Program-made: the position numbers and the translations under genes
Notes under the pieces: model-generated
Databases searched by the model: none
Seen by the model: only the letters and a program-made list of their open reading frames with translations
What the model was told of the DNA's origin: nothing
Source: CALNZV01 sp942491115
GTDB taxonomy: Bacteria; Desulfobacterota; Desulfobacteria; Desulfobacterales; UBA5852
DNA length: 64,000 bases
Direction: 5' to 3'
NCBI GenBank assembly: GCA_942491115.1
Contig: CALNZV010000007.1
Coordinates: forward strand, 682,001-746,000
Shown: piece by piece, positions 7,719 through 16,165 of the stretch
Numbering within the stretch: position 1 is the stretch's first letter
Layout: every line of letters starts with the position of its first letter

Positions 7719-8327
7719 ATGGAAACAATGGCACCCAGTGATCGAGGAGACATCAGGCGCAGACTGGGCATCATTCTCCTGATCTGGGGTTTGGCGGTCT
7801 GGTGCGCGAATGCCGTCGCCGACGACCAGGGGTCGATCTACACGTGGACGGATGAAAACGGCATTAAGCATTTTTCCAATGTCAAACCGGACGCCGATGG
7901 GGAATCGATTGTAAAGACGACAGAAGAGATCCCCCATGATTCCGAAGCCGATCAGATTCGTGAATCCATTGACCGACAGCGTCAACGGGATCGAGAACTG
8001 AAAGATATGGAATACCGCCTGCGCAATGCCGAAAAAGCCCGAGAAGATGCGGAAAGAGAGGCGGAAGAGGCCTCAGTTAGAGCGGAACGACTCGGTCTCC
8101 AGTTGGATGATGCTCTCGAGGAATCGGACCGCAACAACAGCCGCGTCGTCTACCCCTATTACTGGAACCGACCCCCCCCGCCACATCACCGTCCAGGTGA
8201 CCGGCCTCCACGGCCCCGCCCTCCCAACTATCGACCCGATCGACCCGATCGGCCTGATCGACCCGAACGGCCCAATCGGCCCGACCGCCCCCGCCCCCGA
8301 CCGGTGCCAAGACCAAGAACCCGGTAA
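7719..8327 (+). CDS. DUF4124-domain exported protein with Arg/Pro-rich tail
   Basis: The 202-residue protein has a signal peptide ending near ANAVA, directly followed by a DUF4124 segment (SIYTWTDENGIKHFSN at about 41-56). This short periplasmic domain is common in proteobacteria. A charged coiled-coil region (EYRLRNAEKAREDAEREAEE) spans about 90-130. The C-terminal 60 residues are almost only Arg, Pro and Asp, with six tandem three-residue units of the type RPD. ATG 7719 is preferred to the TTG at 7716. The tail resembles low-complexity, possibly polyanion-binding or cell-wall-binding regions, but this is inference. Confidence 0.7.
   Translation: METMAPSDRGDIRRRLGIILLIWGLAVWCANAVADDQGSIYTWTDENGIKHFSNVKPDADGESIVKTTEEIPHDSEADQIRESIDRQRQRDRELKDMEYRLRNAEKAREDAEREAEEASVRAERLGLQLDDALEESDRNNSRVVYPYYWNRPPPPHHRPGDRPPRPRPPNYRPDRPDRPDRPERPNRPDRPRPRPVPRPRTR
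8232..8285 (+). repeat. Six tandem 9-bp repeats coding for Arg-Pro-Asp
   Basis: Units of the form CGACCCGAT occur in register from 8232 to 8285. Two copies are identical, and the others carry third-base changes or Asp-to-Glu/Asn changes. They encode RPD-RPD-RPD-RPE-RPN-RPD inside the DUF4124 protein. Such a track can expand or contract by slippage. Confidence 0.8.
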
Positions 8328-8396
8328 CGCTGAGGAAGCGCTGTTCTCATGCAGCGGGCGACCATCAACCAACCATGATTCAATACAGGACCTGCC

Positions 8397-8672
8397 ATGA
8401 CCGAACCCCTCAATACGGAGATACTGACCCGGGTCACCCGCTACAATCTCATTCGAGACGAACGGATGCTCTACATCGACGTCCACGAAACCCTCAAAGG
8501 CCATTTGGCTGCCCCTTTCGTCGCCGTCCCGAACCTGATCAATATCGTGGCCAGACCGGAATTTCAGGGCGCCGGACAGACCGAACCGGAAGCGCTGGAA
8601 GACTGCCTGGAGAAACTGGCGGGGAAAGACATCGAGGCCCTTTTTCCGAAGCGAAGAAGCGACGCCCCATAG
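8397..8672 (+). CDS. Small conserved-looking protein of unknown function
   Basis: This gene codes for 91 residues, acidic, without signal peptide or membrane span, so probably cytoplasmic. It begins MTEPLNTEILTRVTRYNLI and ends in a basic KRRSD tail. It starts 69 bp after the DUF4124 gene and 86 bp before the MFS gene on the same strand. The composition and well-formed ORF suggest a real gene. I cannot name a family. Confidence 0.55.
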   Translation: MTEPLNTEILTRVTRYNLIRDERMLYIDVHETLKGHLAAPFVAVPNLINIVARPEFQGAGQTEPEALEDCLEKLAGKDIEALFPKRRSDAP

Positions 8673-8758
8673 GCTCTCCCCGGTTGAGGGCAAGCCGAAA
8701 GACGCCGGCGGGGACGTCAACAGCGTCCATCGATCCAAAGACCCATGATAAGGCTTGA

Positions 8759-10033
8759 ATGTCGCTGTGGATGACGGACACACAGCCGAAGGGAAAGGGC
8801 CGGAAAAGGCGACCCATGACGCCCCGAATCACCGATCACCCACCGATTCTGTTGCTCCAGGGGCTGGTTTTCAGTTTGGTAGCCGCTGCATTCACCACCA
8901 TATACATGACCCAGCCGGTATTGCCGATCATTCAAGCCGAATTCGGAGTGGATGAAACCGTCGCCTCTCTCACCGTTTCGGGAGTGATTCTGGGAATCGC
9001 TATGTCCAATCTGCCCTTTGGAGCGCTCGCCGATGCCTTCCCCATCCGCCCCATCATTCTTGTCGGCGGCACCGTGATCAGCCTGTCCAGCCTGATCTGC
9101 TTCGGAACCCGCGAATTATATCCCCTGATTGCCGCCCGGTGCGTCCAGGGGGTGTTCATTCCTGCCATTACCACCTGCCTGGCGGCATACCTGTCTTCGA
9201 CCCTGCCTCGTGAAAACCTCAACACAGTGATGGGAGCCTATATTGCCGCCACTGTTGCAGGGGGCCTCGGCGGTCGACTGATCGGGGGATGGGTGCATTC
9301 TCCGTCCGAGTGGCGCCTGGGGTTCCTCAGCAGCGGGGCTCTTGTGGCCGCAGCAACCCTTGCAGCGGTGCTGATACTCCCTGATGAAAAACCGATACGG
9401 GTCACCGGGAAAAGGCCGGCGGCAAGGGTATCGGCCCTGGTCCGGCAAGGTCGGATATGGGGCTGTCTGGCGGTGTCCTTCAGCGCCTTTTACGTCTTTT
9501 CCTCCGTTTTCAATTACCTGCCCTTTTATCTGTCAGCCCCCCCCTTCTCCGCGTCAACCCGTCAGATCACCCTCATGTACTTGAGCTACGTCTTCGGCAT
9601 GGTGGCGGCGCCCCTGGCCGGGCGGATGTGCAACCGGTTTGGAAACGGGCCCACCATGACTGCCGGTGCCGCTGTATTCGCCCTCTCCATTGCGGCAACT
9701 TTCGTTCAAAGCCTTCCCGTGATCGCTGCGAGCCTTGCCGGGGTCTGCACCGGGTTTTTCACGGTCCATACCGCCGCCATCGGGGCCCTCAACCGGCGGC
9801 TGGATCACAGCAAAGGCATGGCCAACTCCCTTTATGTTCTGAGCTATTACATGGGGGGCGCTGTCGGCGTCACCTTCAGCGGGTGGGTCTACCAGGCATT
9901 CCGGTGGCCGGGGGTGGCCGTTGGCGGCTGCATCATCCTGGCGATTCCTATCGCGGTCGGCATCGCACAAGCCAGGGAGCAAAGGAAATCCGTCACCTCC
10001 CCCAGGATACGGCCAAGGGACGGGACGTTTTGA
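8759..10033 (+). CDS. MFS transporter (YnfM/arabinose-efflux-like)
   Basis: The 424-residue inner-membrane protein has about 12 hydrophobic spans and is a major facilitator superfamily member. The loop after span 2 reads PFGALADAFPIRP, the place of the MFS G-x-L-a-D-r-x-G-r-r motif. The opening TTIYMTQPVLPIIQAEF and the region ARCVQGVFIPA resemble the YnfM/drug or sugar exporter group. It would use the proton gradient to export a small molecule. The substrate cannot be told. The start is uncertain: ATG 8759, or ATG 8816 nearer the first span. An MBL-fold hydrolase follows 31 bp downstream. Confidence 0.85.
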   Translation: MSLWMTDTQPKGKGRKRRPMTPRITDHPPILLLQGLVFSLVAAAFTTIYMTQPVLPIIQAEFGVDETVASLTVSGVILGIAMSNLPFGALADAFPIRPIILVGGTVISLSSLICFGTRELYPLIAARCVQGVFIPAITTCLAAYLSSTLPRENLNTVMGAYIAATVAGGLGGRLIGGWVHSPSEWRLGFLSSGALVAAATLAAVLILPDEKPIRVTGKRPAARVSALVRQGRIWGCLAVSFSAFYVFSSVFNYLPFYLSAPPFSASTRQITLMYLSYVFGMVAAPLAGRMCNRFGNGPTMTAGAAVFALSIAATFVQSLPVIAASLAGVCTGFFTVHTAAIGALNRRLDHSKGMANSLYVLSYYMGGAVGVTFSGWVYQAFRWPGVAVGGCIILAIPIAVGIAQAREQRKSVTSPRIRPRDGTF

Positions 10034-10064
10034 GTCAAGAACCGAGCGAACGGGAGGACACCGC

Positions 10065-10733
10065 ATGAACATTGCCGATTCGGTCCATGGGTTTTTATGG
10101 CAGCATCCAACCATCAACAACTGCAATAGCTACCTGATTTCCGGTCCGTCGCCGATCCTCATCGATCCAGGGCACCAGGATCTTTTCGACCCCGTTCAAT
10201 CGGGACTAAATACACTGGGAATATCCATGGATGCCCTTAAACTGGTCATCTGCACCCATGCCCATCCGGATCACATGGAAGGGGCCGGGGCCATCGTCAA
10301 GCCATCCGGCCCTCTGTTTGCCCTCCATCCGGTCGAGTGGCGGATGGCCAGAGAGATGGCACGTCAATTGGGACGGGACATGTCAGAGGTGCTGGAGTCC
10401 GTCGAGCCGTCCTTTTTTCTGGAGGAAGGCCGTCTCGAAGTGGACGGGGTTCGGCTCCGGATTATCCACAGCCCCGGTCATACGCCGGGCTCCATCACCA
10501 TTTTTCATCCCGACACCGGTGCGGCGTTTACCGGGGATCTGATTTTTGCAGAGGGCGTCGGCCGAACCGACCTTCCGGGAGGGGATGGCAACCAGCTGAA
10601 GGAAAGCATCCAAAGGCTCAGGGAACTGCCCATCCGGCATTTGCTTCCGGGGCACGGTCCGGTGGTCAGCGATCCGGCGGTCATCAGCAGGTGCTTTGAT
10701 CGGGTGGAATCAGTGTGGTTTCAAGCCATTTAG
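10065..10733 (+). CDS. MBL-fold metallohydrolase
   Basis: From the ATG at 10065, preceded by GGGAGGA, the protein has 222 residues. It is a metallo-beta-lactamase-fold hydrolase of the glyoxalase II type. The di-metal motif HAHPDH is at residues 65-70. A further metal His lies in SPGHTPGS, the bridging Asp in FTGDLIF, and the last His in LPGHGPV. The substrate is probably a thioester or phosphodiester, but not determined. It is cytoplasmic and follows the MFS gene closely. The gene faces the next one, and a 10-bp inverted repeat covers its stop. Confidence 0.88.
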   Translation: MNIADSVHGFLWQHPTINNCNSYLISGPSPILIDPGHQDLFDPVQSGLNTLGISMDALKLVICTHAHPDHMEGAGAIVKPSGPLFALHPVEWRMAREMARQLGRDMSEVLESVEPSFFLEEGRLEVDGVRLRIIHSPGHTPGSITIFHPDTGAAFTGDLIFAEGVGRTDLPGGDGNQLKESIQRLRELPIRHLLPGHGPVVSDPAVISRCFDRVESVWFQAI

Positions 10734-10752
10734 GCCCTGACCAATGGCTTGA
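10721..10752. terminator. Inverted repeat between convergent genes
   Basis: TCAAGCCATT (10721-10730) pairs perfectly with AATGGCTTGA (10743-10752) across a 12-nt loop. It spans the stop codon of the MBL gene and lies just before the stop of the convergent 10755 gene. No T tract follows on either strand, so it may be a weak or Rho-assisted terminator for both. Confidence 0.45.
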
Positions 10753-10754
10753 CT

Positions 10755-11267
10755 TCACACGGGTTTGAAGGAAGCCAACCGGTCTAAAACCTCGCGGCGG
10801 AGACGATCGCTCTCGTCCTTGAAGCCCCCATCGGCGTCGAGGTTTACGGTGACGGCAGAGCCGCTCACCCCCACCTGGGCCAGCTGTTCGGTACCCCGTT
10901 TCTCGAATCGAATGGACCGGTCGGCAATGGCGTCCCGATAGGCGGATATCGCGTCCCGAAGGGGCTCGGTATCGACGCCGCAGGCCGACGCCATCAAATG
11001 GAAAACCCCCTCGTTGTCGACGTCGGGATCGATCTTTTCCCACAGCACCGAAACGGTCTCGGCTCGTGATGATTTTTCGGCCGGCAGATCGTTTAAGAGA
11101 CGGACGACCGTTTCCATGGGGACATCGTGGATCAGGAAACGGTTGACCAATGCCGTGATCTCCCGTCGCAAGGTATCGCGCTCCTGTGCCTTCCGCTCCT
11201 CCGGTGAAAGAGAAAGGTGGCGGGTTCGCTCCAAGACCAAATCGAGGGTGCTTTTGATTTCTCCCAT
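10755..11267 (-). CDS. Hypothetical cytoplasmic protein
   Basis: The 170-residue protein is acidic and mostly helical. It begins MGEIKSTLDLVLERTRHLSLSPEERKAQ, has no signal peptide or membrane span, and ends with LRREVLDRLASFKPV. The second half contains a beta-like stretch (SGSAVTVNLDADGGF). The pattern of charged helices suggests a protein-protein interaction role, but nothing catalytic is visible. I do not recognise a named family. It lies 129 bp downstream of the M24 peptidase gene on the same strand and may be co-transcribed. Confidence 0.6.
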   Translation of the reverse strand: MGEIKSTLDLVLERTRHLSLSPEERKAQERDTLRREITALVNRFLIHDVPMETVVRLLNDLPAEKSSRAETVSVLWEKIDPDVDNEGVFHLMASACGVDTEPLRDAISAYRDAIADRSIRFEKRGTEQLAQVGVSGSAVTVNLDADGGFKDESDRLRREVLDRLASFKPV

Positions 11268-11396
11268 GGGCTTTCGTCCTATCCAGTAAACAGCGTTGGT
11301 ACGGTTTCCGCGCCGGTTGACCGCTCCCCGAAACCTCTCGGGCGGCCTTGACCGGTAGGGGGTTCAGGAGGTGCCGGCGGGCCTTCCCGAAGTCGG

Positions 11397-12866
11397 TTAG
11401 CTTATCGAGCCCCCCCGGGCGACAGCGGCTTCGACCTCTTCGATGGTCTTGGGAATCCGAGGTCCCAGGACCCGGCAGCCCCGAGCGGTGATCAGCACAT
11501 CGTCTTCAATGCGGATACCGCCGAGCCCTGAAAGCCGATTCAGTGCCTCATAATCGATTACATCGGCATGGCGCCCGTCCTTCCTCCACTGATCGATCAG
11601 CGCCGGGATGAAGTAAATGCCAGGCTCCACGGTCAAAACGAATCCGGGTTGAAGACGACGGCCGAATCGGAGGGCTGAAAAACCGAAACGTCGATCCCGT
11701 AATATCTCATCGTCATAGCCCACACGATCCTCTCCGATGCTCTCCATATCGTGAACATCGAGGCCCAGGAGATGACCGAGCCCGTGGGGGAAAAAAAGGG
11801 TATGGGCCCCCTCCGATACCGCCCTGTCGGGATCGCCCCTCAACACCCCCATATCCCTCAGCCCATGGGCGATGACCCGGGCGGCGGTCAGATGAACGTC
11901 CCGAAAGGCAACACCGGGAGCCATTCGACGAATAGCGGCCCGCTGGGCTTCGAGCACCACCGTGTAGACATCCCGCTGCTCCGGCGTGAAGCGTCCCCCC
12001 ACGGGAAAGGTGCGGGTGATATCGGAGGCATAGCCCATGGGGGATTCCACCCCCATGTCCGCCAGGAGGAGCGCCGAAGGAACCAGGGGCGCATCGGCGG
12101 TCTCTGCGTGGAGAATTTCCCCCCTCAGGGTCATGATCATGGGAAATGCCAGTCGGGCACCCCATTGTCGGACTCGGCTGTCGACCGCCCCGGCCAGTTG
12201 GAGCAGCCGTTCTCCGTCCGAAAGCATCTGTGCCACATCGAAGAAAAGAGCAGACGTCCGTTCAAGCGCGGTTTCGATCTCGCCGATCTCCAGGGAGGAC
12301 TTCCGGGCCCGCATGGACACCACCGCATCCGACAGGACGCCTGAAGTCCCCGCAACGATGTCAGCCGGGGGCAGGCCGGTCACCGTACTGAGATTCAACA
12401 CCTGATCCCCACGGTATGGGGGCAGAAAATGGAGAGCGCTGCCGACGGACTGAGCGGTGCGGAGTCGGCGAATCAGGTCCCCCTTGCCGCCGCCGACGCC
12501 CACCCCGGCCGAATCGGCCCGCTCCTCCAAAGACGGCGAAGGCCCCGTCCAGATCCAGTCTTCGGGGCCCGCTTCCTCCCCAAACAGCAGGTCCTCCCCG
12601 GAATCCGCGTCGACGAGCCCCCAGAAACCGGGCGCATCGATGCCGAAAAAATATAGAAAGCTGCTGTCCTGGCGAAATGGATAGGGGTTGGCGGCAAAAT
12701 TGACCGGTGACACCTCGTGGCCTGGAAACAGCAGTAGCCCGCTGCCAACCCGGGCCCTGATGTCTTCCCGTCGGTGTCGATAGACATTCGGGTCAACCAT
12801 GTCGGCTCGCAACCGCACAGTCGGTGATGACTCGGCAGCCGTCCGAGAACCGTGATCTCTCCCCAT
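11397..12866 (-). CDS. Xaa-Pro aminopeptidase-type M24 peptidase
   Basis: The 489-residue protein is an aminopeptidase P-like metallopeptidase that removes N-terminal residues preceding proline. The N-terminal creatinase-like domain is followed by the pita-bread catalytic domain. The five metal ligands are visible: Asp in LLADMGVES, Asp in SDITRTFP, His in HGLGHLLGLDVHD, Glu in TVEPGIYF, and Glu in RIEDDVLI. The first ligand context is ADMG instead of the common DAG, a mild variation. The start may be the ATG at 12866 or the in-frame ATG at 12800 (MVDPNVYRHRR); the latter fits family length better. A universal stress protein gene lies 54 bp upstream. Confidence 0.88.
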   Translation of the reverse strand: MGRDHGSRTAAESSPTVRLRADMVDPNVYRHRREDIRARVGSGLLLFPGHEVSPVNFAANPYPFRQDSSFLYFFGIDAPGFWGLVDADSGEDLLFGEEAGPEDWIWTGPSPSLEERADSAGVGVGGGKGDLIRRLRTAQSVGSALHFLPPYRGDQVLNLSTVTGLPPADIVAGTSGVLSDAVVSMRARKSSLEIGEIETALERTSALFFDVAQMLSDGERLLQLAGAVDSRVRQWGARLAFPMIMTLRGEILHAETADAPLVPSALLLADMGVESPMGYASDITRTFPVGGRFTPEQRDVYTVVLEAQRAAIRRMAPGVAFRDVHLTAARVIAHGLRDMGVLRGDPDRAVSEGAHTLFFPHGLGHLLGLDVHDMESIGEDRVGYDDEILRDRRFGFSALRFGRRLQPGFVLTVEPGIYFIPALIDQWRKDGRHADVIDYEALNRLSGLGGIRIEDDVLITARGCRVLGPRIPKTIEEVEAAVARGGSIS

Positions 12867-12920
12867 CGGGCCTGTCGATGACGTGTACTGGCGACGGCAG
12901 CCCCTCGACGGCTGGGGTCG

Positions 12921-13367
12921 TCATGCCGCCTCGGCAATAGGAATGGTGACCACCGGTACCGTTGCATGCTTGACCACCTTTTCGGCAACGCTTCCGAAAG
13001 CGAATCTGCCGGCGGCGCCCCGGGTGGCCATAACCACCATATCGATGGTTTCGGCGTCGATGAGCTTTAAGATCTCGGTGGGCGGATCGCCCACTGCCAC
13101 ATGTTTGACGTAAAGCGGGCAGCCGTTCAGGTAGTCTTCACAAACCTGCTTCAGGCGTTTGGATGCCGTTTTTTCCTCCCACTCGAGAATCTTGCTGACC
13201 CGATCATCTTCGAATTCACCATACCACTTGTGAACGGTCAAATCTTCGATCACGTAGAGCACGTGAATTTCGGCATCATATTTCGCCGTGAGGGAATTTA
13301 CATAGGGCAGGGCTTTCTGGGCGCTTCCGGAAAAATCTGTCGGCCACAGGATTTTCTTGACTGGCAT
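12921..13367 (-). CDS. Universal stress protein (UspA family)
   Basis: The 148-residue protein starts MPVKKILWPTDFSGSAQKAL, the standard UspA beginning, with the Asp of the nucleotide-binding fold at residue 11. The C-terminal nucleotide loop reads ATRGAAGRFAFGSVAEKVV. The usual ATP motif is G-2X-G-9X-G(S/T). Here the first Gly is Ala and the stretch before GS is two residues shorter, so ATP binding may be altered. It is cytoplasmic and usually induced under starvation or stress. AAAGGAG lies before the ATG. It sits 54 bp upstream of the M24 peptidase. Confidence 0.88.
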   Translation of the reverse strand: MPVKKILWPTDFSGSAQKALPYVNSLTAKYDAEIHVLYVIEDLTVHKWYGEFEDDRVSKILEWEEKTASKRLKQVCEDYLNGCPLYVKHVAVGDPPTEILKLIDAETIDMVVMATRGAAGRFAFGSVAEKVVKHATVPVVTIPIAEAA

Positions 13368-13524
13368 GTCGGAACTCCTTTCCCGGGCGCCCCCCTCCCC
13401 GGTTTCAGAACCGATGTCAGGTTCCGATCACAGCAAGGGCAGGGACGGCCCTTTGGCATGGCGTTGGCGGTTGGTCTTCACAGGTGAACATAATCCCGCT
13501 TTCTGACCGAGCAAGACGCAACCG

Positions 13525-14238
13525 TCAATCGGAAAGGCGCCGGATCTCCACCACATGAAAAGCGTCGTCTGCAGGCTCCCAGCGGATATCCAGATCCATG
13601 AGCTTTATTCCGTGGCGGCGCCGATCACCAGATCCCCGGCAATAGGCAGGGCGGGGATCCATGGACAGCATACCGGATACGAGGGCTTCCAGGGCAACCC
13701 CATTGGCCGCCTCGTAATCCCGACAGAAGGCCTCCGCCCCGGAGGAAAAGGTCACTGGCGTATCCCCGGGCGGTCGGTCTCCGGCAATACCGAACAGGGC
13801 GTCAGGGATACGGTCCGCATAGGGAAGATAGGGTTTGATGTCGATAACCGGCGTCCCGTCTAACAAATCCAGCCCCCGGACCTGAAGTGCCGGGCCCTGA
13901 GGCCCCTTCCCGATGGACACCAACTCCACCGCTGATATCCCGACAGGATTGGGCCGATATCCCGATCGGGTGGCAAAAACCCCCAACCGCCGATTGCCCC
14001 CGAGCCGGGGCGGCCGAACGGTGGCGCTGAGCCGATCGGCGGCGATCCTGTGGAATACAAAGACGATCCAGATGTGGGACGCCGCCTCAAGTCCCCGGAT
14101 GGCATCGGACCGGTTGAAGGGTGGCAGCAGTTCGATCACTCCCCGGGCTTCGGGGACGAGCCCGGGTTGACGGGGGATGCCGAATTTTTCCTTGAAGCAG
14201 GAACGGACGACGGCAATGGGACGAAAGGGGAATTCCAT
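13525..14238 (-). CDS. trmO: tRNA m6t6A37 methyltransferase TrmO
   Basis: The 237-residue protein is a TrmO (TsaA/YaeB) enzyme, which uses SAM to N6-methylate threonylcarbamoyl-adenosine at position 37 of tRNAs reading ACY. It has the characteristic N-terminus FRPIAVVRSCFKEKFGIPRQPGLV (in parts: IAVVRS, KEKFGIPRQPG). It also has the SAM-pocket region LGVFATRSGYRPNPVGIS and the DGTPVIDIKPYLPYAD block. The C-terminal extension (about 155-237) matches the full-length E. coli type. The start at 14238 is fixed by homology. No ribosome-binding site precedes it, and a strong -10 box ends 6 nt upstream, so the mRNA is probably leaderless. Confidence 0.92.
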   Translation of the reverse strand: MEFPFRPIAVVRSCFKEKFGIPRQPGLVPEARGVIELLPPFNRSDAIRGLEAASHIWIVFVFHRIAADRLSATVRPPRLGGNRRLGVFATRSGYRPNPVGISAVELVSIGKGPQGPALQVRGLDLLDGTPVIDIKPYLPYADRIPDALFGIAGDRPPGDTPVTFSSGAEAFCRDYEAANGVALEALVSGMLSMDPRPAYCRGSGDRRRHGIKLMDLDIRWEPADDAFHVVEIRRLSD

Positions 14239-14244
14239 TTGTCA

Positions 14245-14274
14245 ATTATAGCGGAATCCATTAATTAATGTGAA
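14245..14274 (-). promoter_or_regulatory. Consensus promoter giving a leaderless trmO mRNA
   Basis: On the minus strand, TTCACA (14274-14269, five of six) is followed by an 18-nt spacer and a perfect TATAAT (14250-14245). The A of the trmO ATG at 14238 is exactly 7 nt past the -10 box, the expected +1. There is no purine-rich ribosome-binding site between. Confidence 0.65.
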
Positions 14275-14438
14275 GAAAATCTTGGCAAACCACCGTGTCC
14301 TGCCGTCTGCCGGCGCCGCCCCGAGGCCCGGCAATGCTCGCCACGTGTGCGGGATCCGGTCGCCGACAAGCGGTTTTACGGATGCCTTGGTGCCGGTACC
14401 GCATCCCAAACCCGCAGTCCGAAGGGGGAATTTATCCG

Positions 14439-15251
14439 ATGACGACAACCGCCGACCTCACAGTAACGGATCAAACGGTTCGAATTCGGGGCCACGGTCT
14501 GTTCGTCAAGACCCTCAGGCACGCCGGTTCCAGACCGCCCGGGTCGCCGACCCTGGTCTTTCTCCACGAAGGGCTTGGCTGCACCCGCTTCTGGCGCGAT
14601 ATCCCCGAACGATTGGCCATGGCGACCGGTCTGGACGCGCTGATCTATGACCGGAAAGGCTACGGGCGTTCCGATCCGGTGTCGGAACCACGGCAAACGG
14701 ACTACCTTGACCGGGAGGCACGGGAGGATCTTCCGGACCTCCTGGCGTCTTTCTTCATCGACCGAGCGCTCCATGTCGGCCACAGCGATGGCGGCAGCAT
14801 CGCCCTGATTCATGCGGCCGCCTTCCCCAAGCACGTGGCGGCGGTAGTGACCCTCGCCGCCCATGTATTTGTCGAGGAAGTCACTCTGGAGGGAATCCGA
14901 AACACCGTCGACCGCTACCGATCGGGCCGCCTCCACGACCGTTTGGCGGTCTATCACGGGGAGAAAACCCGACAGATGTTCGATGCCTGGGCCGTCACCT
15001 GGCTCTCCGACGGATTTGTCGACTGGAATATCGAACCGATTCTTAGGGAAATCCGCTGCCCGGTCCTTGTCGTTCAGGGAGAAGCGGACCCATATGCAAC
15101 CCAGGCCCAAGTCAGGGCCATCGTGCGGGGCATCGGGTCAAACGCCCGCGAACGGATGATCCCGGACAGCGGTCACGCCTCCCATATCGATCAGCCCGCG
15201 CAGACCCTGGCCGAGATCCAATCGTTTATCACCGAAACGGCGACGGCTTGA
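14439..15251 (+). CDS. Alpha/beta hydrolase
   Basis: From the ATG at 14439, preceded by GAAGGGGGA, the protein has 270 residues. The oxyanion motif HEG is at 43-45, the nucleophile elbow GHSDGG has Ser116, the acid is Asp217 in GEADPY, and the base is His246 in SGHASH. All three catalytic residues are present. No signal peptide is seen, so it is cytoplasmic. It resembles the proline-iminopeptidase/haloperoxidase-like hydrolases; the substrate is unknown. The next gene begins one base after its stop, so the two are translationally coupled, and a class 3 lipase follows. Confidence 0.87.
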   Translation: MTTTADLTVTDQTVRIRGHGLFVKTLRHAGSRPPGSPTLVFLHEGLGCTRFWRDIPERLAMATGLDALIYDRKGYGRSDPVSEPRQTDYLDREAREDLPDLLASFFIDRALHVGHSDGGSIALIHAAAFPKHVAAVVTLAAHVFVEEVTLEGIRNTVDRYRSGRLHDRLAVYHGEKTRQMFDAWAVTWLSDGFVDWNIEPILREIRCPVLVVQGEADPYATQAQVRAIVRGIGSNARERMIPDSGHASHIDQPAQTLAEIQSFITETATA

Positions 15252-15252
15252 C

Positions 15253-16155
15253 ATGCACGACGTCCGGCGCACCCGAAAGCACCGCATCTGCAGAGGCAAA
15301 CTCAAGGGCCTGGAGTGGGTGCACGTCCGGACCCCGTCACCCAAGGGGCTGTTATTTGCCACCCCGCTGATCGGCGGCAGTGCCGGCCAACAGGTTAGAG
15401 ATCTGAAGGGGTTGATTCGACACCAATACGATCTGTTTACCTTCGCGTTTTCCGGACACGGGGACAATGTCACCCCCTTTTCCCTGCGGACGACGGTCCA
15501 GGATACCGCTGCCCTGCTCTCGGTGGCCATGGCGACGCCCCTTGCCCGGAACGTCTCCACCGGAGGCATCGCCGCCTGTTTTGGAGCCATTCCTATGCTC
15601 AAGGCACTGGATATCCTGAATGAACCCCTCGATCGGGTCGTGCTCATCAATGCACTGCCGAGATTGCTCAAGGGGCAGACCGTCAAATCCTTTTGGGCGC
15701 ACCATCGCCGACTGGCCCCCTCGGAATGGTGGCAGCCGTCCCGGGTGAGAACCAGCTTGATCGATTTTATCGACGGACTGTTCCCCTCGGTGTCCAAGAC
15801 CTCCGCACGGTTCGGGGGGTTGGCCCGCCAACGGGTGGGGGTGATGGACACCCTTCTGGATATTCTGACCTATGATCCCCTCGACCGTCTCCGCCTCCAC
15901 CGCACCGATGTCCTCTGCCTCTACGCCCGCCACGATCCGCTGCTGACCATGTTCTGGGACTTGAGGGACGGGGGCAGCTATGAATCGTCATTGAAAGGCA
16001 TCTGCCGTAAGATACGGTTCGTCCCCGTTGACGGAGACCACTATCTCTCTTCCGCGAAGGTCAAGGCCGCAGTCCTGGGGATAGTCCATACGTTCCTGTC
16101 CGGGGGTGACCCGACAGACCGCGCCACCCCATCGCCCGGGACCGGTTCGGCATAG
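15253..16155 (+). CDS. Alpha/beta-hydrolase-like protein with possible Cys nucleophile
   Basis: The 300-residue protein follows the alpha/beta hydrolase pattern but has no GxSxG. The elbow position reads GIAACFGAI, which puts Cys109 at the nucleophile place. A plausible acid is Asp228 (YARHDPLL) and a plausible base is His263 (DGDHYLSS). The start of the core, ATPLIGGSAGQQVRDL, resembles an oxyanion region. Either it is a Cys-dependent enzyme, as in dienelactone hydrolase, or it is a non-catalytic relative. It begins one base after the upstream hydrolase and ends 10 bp before the lipase gene. No signal peptide is present. Confidence 0.65.
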   Translation: MHDVRRTRKHRICRGKLKGLEWVHVRTPSPKGLLFATPLIGGSAGQQVRDLKGLIRHQYDLFTFAFSGHGDNVTPFSLRTTVQDTAALLSVAMATPLARNVSTGGIAACFGAIPMLKALDILNEPLDRVVLINALPRLLKGQTVKSFWAHHRRLAPSEWWQPSRVRTSLIDFIDGLFPSVSKTSARFGGLARQRVGVMDTLLDILTYDPLDRLRLHRTDVLCLYARHDPLLTMFWDLRDGGSYESSLKGICRKIRFVPVDGDHYLSSAKVKAAVLGIVHTFLSGGDPTDRATPSPGTGSA

Positions 16156-16165
16156 GCAATCGACC

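Noticed and set aside
8232..8285. A short repeat array resembling a CRISPR.
   Set aside because: The 9-bp units are contiguous, in coding register and without spacers. They are a protein repeat.
8073..8783. A 236-codon minus-strand frame across the DUF4124 tail and the 8397 gene.
   Set aside because: Its Gly/Ser/Ile-rich text mirrors the 9-bp repeats on the other strand, and it overlaps better-supported genes.
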